Below are positions 60,215-64,000 of a stretch of DNA of 64,000 nucleotides, in pieces. The stretch comes from JAPLDB01 sp038206355 (lineage in GTDB: Bacteria; Bacteroidota; Bacteroidia; AKYH767-A; 2013-40CM-41-45). The position numbers and the translations under genes are program-made. The number at the start of each line of letters is the position of its first letter. Position 1 is the first letter of the stretch. The stretch spans positions 1 to 64,000 of the forward strand of contig JBBRAY010000007.1 of the NCBI GenBank assembly GCA_038206355.1, read 5' to 3'. Below the pieces are notes generated by a model. It ran no database searches, was not told the DNA's origin, and saw nothing but the letters and a program-made list of their open reading frames with translations.

Positions 60215-61000
60215 ATGAAAACAAACTTTTCAACCATTTTCCTTTTAATTGCCATCCTTTTTATTGCATCATGTAAAAAAGAAGAAGGAGAAGGCGGTAC
60301 CTCAACGATCAATGGTAAAGTGATGCTTAAAAAATATAATAACAGTTTCAACGCGTTGCTCTCTCATTCTCCTGCACCTGACGAAAGTGTTTATATCATT
60401 TATGGGAATGACCATGAAACCTACGATGATAACTACAAAACATCTTACAATGGTGAATATGAATTTAAATACCTTCAAAAAGGCACCTATAAAATTTTCG
60501 CTTATACCACTGATACTTCAGGCGTTTCAGTAACCGGATTCGTGGATGAGAATAAACCAAAGATTCCTGTTTTTGCCTCCGTTGAAATTAAGGAAAACGG
60601 ATCTACTGTTGCCGTTCCCGATCTTACCATTCTGAAAAATAATAAACAGGGTTCTTCCGTGATCAGGGGAAAAGTATTTTTAGAAAAATGGGACCCTACT
60701 TTTTCATTACCGGTTGATTCCTATTATGTTCATGATCAGGATGTATTTATTATTAATGGCGATATTCATCAAACCTATTTTGATGATTATAAAACCTCTT
60801 GGAATGGGGAATATTTTTTCAACCAGCTTCCTATGGGTGATTACCGTATTTTTGCATATACTCCTGATACTACAGGTCTTGCGATAAATGGTATAGTTGA
60901 TTTTAATTTACCTAAGGTTCCTGTCTTTATTGATGTTGTTGTTTCAGGAAATGGCATGGAGATAATATTACCGGATATTGTCATTTGGAAGTTCAACTAA
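60215..61000 (+). CDS. Lipoprotein with two tandem beta-sandwich repeats
   Basis: Start at ATG 60215 gives a lipoprotein signal with Cys20 in LFIASCKKEE. The rest is two copies of a domain of about 105-110 residues: INGKVMLKKY ... YDDNYKTSYNGEYEFKYLQKG ... KIFAYTTDTSGVSVTG and IRGKVFLEKW ... FDDYKTSWNGEYFFNQLPMG ... RIFAYTPDTTGLAINGI (shown as shortened motifs). The G-K-V opening and G-E-Y-x-F core resemble carboxypeptidase-regulatory-like or Cna-B-like sandwiches. Role unknown; it heads the polyphosphate-polymerase operon, 17 bases before the next gene. Confidence 0.8.
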   Translation: MKTNFSTIFLLIAILFIASCKKEEGEGGTSTINGKVMLKKYNNSFNALLSHSPAPDESVYIIYGNDHETYDDNYKTSYNGEYEFKYLQKGTYKIFAYTTDTSGVSVTGFVDENKPKIPVFASVEIKENGSTVAVPDLTILKNNKQGSSVIRGKVFLEKWDPTFSLPVDSYYVHDQDVFIINGDIHQTYFDDYKTSWNGEYFFNQLPMGDYRIFAYTPDTTGLAINGIVDFNLPKVPVFIDVVVSGNGMEIILPDIVIWKFN

Positions 61001-61017
61001 TTTAATAGTGTTTGCCA

Positions 61018-61581
61018 ATGAAAGTAAAATATATCCTTACTGTTTGTTTTCTTTTGTCCTTCAGTGCATTCGGACAAAGTAAAAAGGACATCAAAAAAAA
61101 TAAAGTAAAATCGGTTTCCGTCAGTAAAACACTCACCAGAGATGGTAAGGAAGTTACGGTTAAAGACTCTTACGATAAGTATGACAATGATGGAAATCTG
61201 ATTGAAGAGATCAACTACAACGACAGTGGGAATGTTAAATTTCATGAGTCTTATCTGTATAATAAAAGTGGGGATAAAACAGAGGAGATCCATTACAACA
61301 ATGAAGGAAAAATAAAAAAGAAGTTTGTAACAAAGTATAATTCCAGCGGCGATAAGATAGAAGAAGCAGAATATGACGGCAACGGATCTCTCGTTGAGAA
61401 AAACATGTACTCTTATAGCGCCAACGGCGACCGAACAGCAGAAATCACACTTGATGCCGGAAATACAGTTACTAAAAAAGTGACTAACCTTTACGATAAC
61501 AAAGGGATGAAAACCGAACGCAGGACATACGATGGAAAAAACAACCTGATCTCCGTGCGAAAATTCACCTACGAATACTAA
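61018..61581 (+). CDS. Exported protein with degenerate YD/MORN-like repeats
   Basis: Signal peptide at residues 1-20 (VKYILTVCFLLSFSAFGQ), ATG 61018 chosen over a TTG two codons earlier. The mature part repeats a unit of about 20-25 residues with the pattern YDNDGNLIEEINYND, YNKSGDKTEEIHYNN, YNSSGDKIEEAEYDG, YSANGDRTAEITLD, YDNKGMKTERRTYDG. This is the Rhs/YD or YwqK-like beta repeat style, expected to make an elongated beta sheet. No catalytic residues are visible. It is 3 bases from the VTC gene and so in the same operon. Confidence 0.8.
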   Translation: MKVKYILTVCFLLSFSAFGQSKKDIKKNKVKSVSVSKTLTRDGKEVTVKDSYDKYDNDGNLIEEINYNDSGNVKFHESYLYNKSGDKTEEIHYNNEGKIKKKFVTKYNSSGDKIEEAEYDGNGSLVEKNMYSYSANGDRTAEITLDAGNTVTKKVTNLYDNKGMKTERRTYDGKNNLISVRKFTYEY

Positions 61582-61584
61582 ATT

Positions 61585-62337
61585 TTGACCCCCTACGAAA
61601 ATAGTTTAACCGGTTTTGATCCCATCTCACTAAAAGAGATGGATAGCGTAAAGTTGCAGGACAGGGTGGATACCAAGTTTATGTTTCATGATGCGCTTAT
61701 TCCCGAAGTATTTCAGGATATGATAAAGGATTACCGCGTCCTTGAAATTGCCGATTGCAGATATAGCAACTACGAAACGTTGTATTTTGATACCGATGAT
61801 TTTTCATTGTATCTCCAGCATCATAACGGAAAGCAGAACAGATTTAAATTCCGTTCGAGGAAGTACGTGGAAAGTAACCTCCACTTTTTTGAGGTGAAGT
61901 TTAAAAGTAATAAAGGACGTACAGTAAAGGAGCGATTCAAGCACCACGAAATCGTAAAGGAACTGGAAGGGAAAGCAAAAGAATTTTTAATTGACGTAAG
62001 CGGACATGACCCCCTAAAATATAAAGCCCAAATATGGGTAAACTATCGCAGGCATACTTTCGTAAGCAAGACGACACAGGAAAGACTAACGATTGATACC
62101 AACCTCACTTTCATGGACGAAAAAAGCCGGAAAACGTACGATGGGTTGGTGATTGCCGAAGTAAAACAGGGCTCTTCACGTGATAAGAGCAGCTTTATTT
62201 CACTAATGAGAAAATACCACGTCAGAGAAAAATCAATCAGCAAATATTGCCTGGGAGTGATAAGTTTGCACCCTGAAATAAAAAAGAATCGATTTAAACC
62301 GACATTAATTTACCTAAATAAACTACTTTCTGCATGA
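61585..62337 (+). CDS. VTC-domain (polyphosphate polymerase-like) protein
   Basis: Single triphosphate-tunnel domain of the VTC4 type, which polymerises inorganic polyphosphate from ATP in yeast. The tunnel residues are well kept: LQDRVDTKFMF (first strand), TLYFDTDDFSLY, RFKFRSRKYV (RxKxRxR), FFEVKFKSNKGRTVKER (ExKxK and basic pair), YRRHTFVS and the metal-binding Glu in VIAEVKQGS. Start is TTG at 61585; the conserved FDPISLKEMDSVKLQDR segment just after supports it. Length 250, no SPX domain and no membrane helix. The next gene starts in its stop codon (ATGA). Confidence 0.88.
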   Translation: MTPYENSLTGFDPISLKEMDSVKLQDRVDTKFMFHDALIPEVFQDMIKDYRVLEIADCRYSNYETLYFDTDDFSLYLQHHNGKQNRFKFRSRKYVESNLHFFEVKFKSNKGRTVKERFKHHEIVKELEGKAKEFLIDVSGHDPLKYKAQIWVNYRRHTFVSKTTQERLTIDTNLTFMDEKSRKTYDGLVIAEVKQGSSRDKSSFISLMRKYHVREKSISKYCLGVISLHPEIKKNRFKPTLIYLNKLLSA

Positions 62338-62966
62338 GTGATATGTTTTCCAATTTAGAAATGTTTGACAAACTGAGCGACAAGTTTTTTTGGCGCTTGC
62401 TTATTGACGTAATCAGTATGATCATTCTGGTGCGGTTTATTTATTTCCGCATTTACAGAAAGAAGGATTATCTCTTTACCTTTTTTCTATTCAACATCAT
62501 CATCTTTATCATTACATATCTCCTCAATAAAGTAGATATGAGTATGGGTGCGGCTTTCGGATTATTTGCCGTATTCAGTATGCTCCGCTACCGTACAGAA
62601 GGAATTTCTACAAAGGATATGACATACCTTTTCATTGTCATCGCCATGGGATTAATAACGGCCGTCAGCAAAGGCACTTATTTCGAATTGATTGTAATTG
62701 ATTTTATCCTGATATCTTTTACCTACGCACTCGATGGAAACTGGCTCGTCAGAAATGAAATGGCCAAGAATGTGATCTACGAAAATATTGATATGATACG
62801 TCCGGAAAACCATGAAGCCCTGATGGCTGACTTGCGCAGGCGAACAGGTCTTGATATCCACCGGTTTTCTGTAAACCGTGTTGACTTCCTCCGCGACGTA
62901 GCCAACATCAAGATCTACTATTACGAAGATACACTTCATAAACAGGCACCCGCCAGAGTAAAGTAA
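62334..62966 (+). CDS. DUF4956 multi-pass membrane protein
   Basis: A 210-residue membrane protein with four or five helices (about 20-38, 45-63, 70-82, 92-108, 113-131) and a soluble C-terminal domain of about 75 residues (MIRPENHEALMADLRRR, DIHRFSVNRVDFLRD). The motif MGAAFGLFAVFSMLRYRTEG is the family hallmark (core FGLFAVFSMLRYR). DUF4956 genes are often beside VTC-domain genes. It is translationally coupled to the VTC gene, so it is the best candidate for a membrane partner that anchors the polymerase or moves polyphosphate. Confidence 0.85.
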   Translation: MSDMFSNLEMFDKLSDKFFWRLLIDVISMIILVRFIYFRIYRKKDYLFTFFLFNIIIFIITYLLNKVDMSMGAAFGLFAVFSMLRYRTEGISTKDMTYLFIVIAMGLITAVSKGTYFELIVIDFILISFTYALDGNWLVRNEMAKNVIYENIDMIRPENHEALMADLRRRTGLDIHRFSVNRVDFLRDVANIKIYYYEDTLHKQAPARVK

Positions 62967-62971
62967 TACCC

Positions 62972-63682
62972 ATGCGTGATGTAAAAGCAAGCGGAAAAAA
63001 CAGGGGAAGTGTTTTACTTTATCTTTCCATTGTATTGGCTTGCCTTTCATACACCCGGAATGTAGTCGCTCAGCAAAATGATTTTGGAATCTGGGGAAGC
63101 ATTAACGTCAGCCATAAAATAACGAGGAACTTTTCTGCTACCGTTGAAGAGCAGTTTCGCTTTAACCGGAATGCATCAGCCGTCGCACAGTATTTTACAG
63201 ATGCCGGAGTGGAATATTCCATCACTAAAAAATTAAAAGTTGCACTATGTTACAGGTTTACAAATAGCAATAAATATACTTATTACAGTAAACGTCACCG
63301 CCTATACGCTGACCTCAGCTACAAAATAAAATTTTCCCCTTTCCAGTTTTTGTTGAGAACGCGTTTGCAGGAACAGCAACAGGATATTTATTCAAGCGAG
63401 CATGGCTACATTCCTTCCTGGTACAGTCGGAATAAACTCACCGCAAAGCTTGACCTGAATAAAAAATATTCGCCTTATCTTGGAGTTGAAATGTTTTATG
63501 TTCTTTCATCACCAAATGATGACGGAAAGTATATTGACAAGTGGAGGTATGCTGCCGGAATAGACTATGAATTCAACCGCGCCCATGGCATTGATCTTTA
63601 TTATATGATTCAGCAGGATAGTAATGTAAAAGATCCCGTAACTGATTTTGTAGCCGGCATTGGATATTCCTTCAGCTTTTAA
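62972..63682 (+). CDS. DUF2490 outer-membrane beta-barrel protein
   Basis: Signal peptide with helix LLYLSIVLACLSYTRNVVAQ (cleavage near residue 33) and a mature part of amphipathic strands ending in aromatic-terminated GYSFSF, the usual sign for outer-membrane barrel assembly. Family landmarks are FGIWGSINVSHKITRNF, VEEQFRFNRN, VALCYRFTNSNKY and HRLYADLSYKI. About 205 mature residues would give 10-12 strands. It is the last gene of the five-gene envelope operon, 5 bases after DUF4956. The function is unknown. Confidence 0.84.
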   Translation: MRDVKASGKNRGSVLLYLSIVLACLSYTRNVVAQQNDFGIWGSINVSHKITRNFSATVEEQFRFNRNASAVAQYFTDAGVEYSITKKLKVALCYRFTNSNKYTYYSKRHRLYADLSYKIKFSPFQFLLRTRLQEQQQDIYSSEHGYIPSWYSRNKLTAKLDLNKKYSPYLGVEMFYVLSSPNDDGKYIDKWRYAAGIDYEFNRAHGIDLYYMIQQDSNVKDPVTDFVAGIGYSFSF

Positions 63683-63935
63683 CCGGCATTTCTAAACCAG
63701 ATTTTTATTGTAACATCTTTTAGTGAATTCCGCATTTTAACGCCATGGAAATATTTCCAATACAATTAAGATGCGCAAAAACCCTTATTTACGAAAAGTG
63801 AAAAAACAGACTGCTGATGTCAGAAGCGATTTATTATGGACATTTCAAATGCAGCCCATTTCCGACGAAGCCGACCAATTGCTGCGTAGCTGCAACGGAG
63901 CGTTACCCGGCAATAGCGGTAAATCTAGAAGGGTT

Positions 63936-63965
63936 AATAGAAACAGATTGATTTTAGTTTCTATT
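63936..63965. repeat. Inverted repeat near the window end
   Basis: AATAGAAAC (63936-63944) and GTTTCTATT (63957-63965) are perfect complements around 12 bases. It lies 254 bases after the DUF2490 stop in a stretch (63683-64000) with no gene I can support and could be part of a 3' structure. Confidence 0.35.
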
Positions 63966-64000
63966 GCTCCATAAGTGCAAATGCCGGAATTTTTTTCTGC

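Noticed and set aside
63771..63974. A 67-codon frame at the window end
   Set aside because: Basic, no recognised domain, no promoter, and it spans an inverted repeat; not supported as a gene.
1..64000. tRNA, rRNA, CRISPR arrays, prophage or transposase genes
   Set aside because: None could be recognised on either strand by reading; short non-coding RNAs cannot be excluded without covariance-model searches.

Overview
The window is a contiguous chromosomal segment of a Bacteroidota bacterium. The evidence is a complete gldK-gldL-gldM-gldN type IX secretion and gliding locus, a PorP/SprF-like protein, a type A C-terminal sorting tail on a secreted protein, promoter elements of the form TAnnTTTG, a MraY with the long insertion usual in this phylum, and a ketoacyl-synthase pair of the flexirubin/aryl-polyene type. 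Family or genus cannot be fixed from the sequence; Chitinophagia or Flavobacteriia relatives are most likely. No tRNA, rRNA, CRISPR array, prophage or transposase gene was seen.

Layout. 0.35-10.4 kb (+): topA, an arginase-fold protein that has lost metal ligands, a PorP-like protein and gldK-L-M-N, closed by a terminator; anmK follows. 11.7-27.2 kb (-): a dcw cell-wall and division cluster reading mraZ-rsmH-ftsL-like-ftsI-murE-mraY-murD-ftsW-murG-murC-ftsQ-ftsA-ftsZ, with a tandem-repeat MraZ-type operator before mraZ and a terminator after ftsZ. 27.5-39.5 kb: housekeeping genes (hydrolase, thioredoxin-like lipid-anchored or exported proteins, msrB, fbp, serA, aspartate kinase, a second 2-hydroxyacid dehydrogenase, rsmA) and small families of unknown function, with a palindromic MITE-like element before serA.

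39.6-50.9 kb is the accessory part. A carotenoid desaturase (-) diverges from an ACP/condensation-like acyltransferase/FAD oxidoreductase/acyl-adenylating enzyme block (+). A sulfotransferase (-) diverges from a second ACP, a ketoacyl synthase, a Cys-less ketoacyl-synthase partner and an orphan sensor kinase (+). Together these look like a small lipid, pigment or polyene pathway that lacks its own reductase and dehydratase. Two overlooked single-helix micro-proteins lie just after the kinase on the opposite strand.

51-60 kb: aconitase, a VIT1-type transporter, a secreted right-handed beta-helix protein whose 3' end is duplicated in tandem, pdhC and pdhA without pdhB, a DinB-like protein and cytidine deaminase. 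60.2-63.7 kb (+): a tight five-gene envelope operon of a two-repeat lipoprotein, an exported repeat protein, a VTC-type polyphosphate polymerase, a DUF4956 membrane protein and a DUF2490 outer-membrane barrel. This operon and the 41-50 kb cluster are the best candidates for undescribed systems here.

Leaders are often very short: several genes carry TAnnTTTG only 6-11 bases before the start codon, which implies leaderless or nearly leaderless mRNAs and helps choose starts (rsmA, serA, the carotenoid desaturase).
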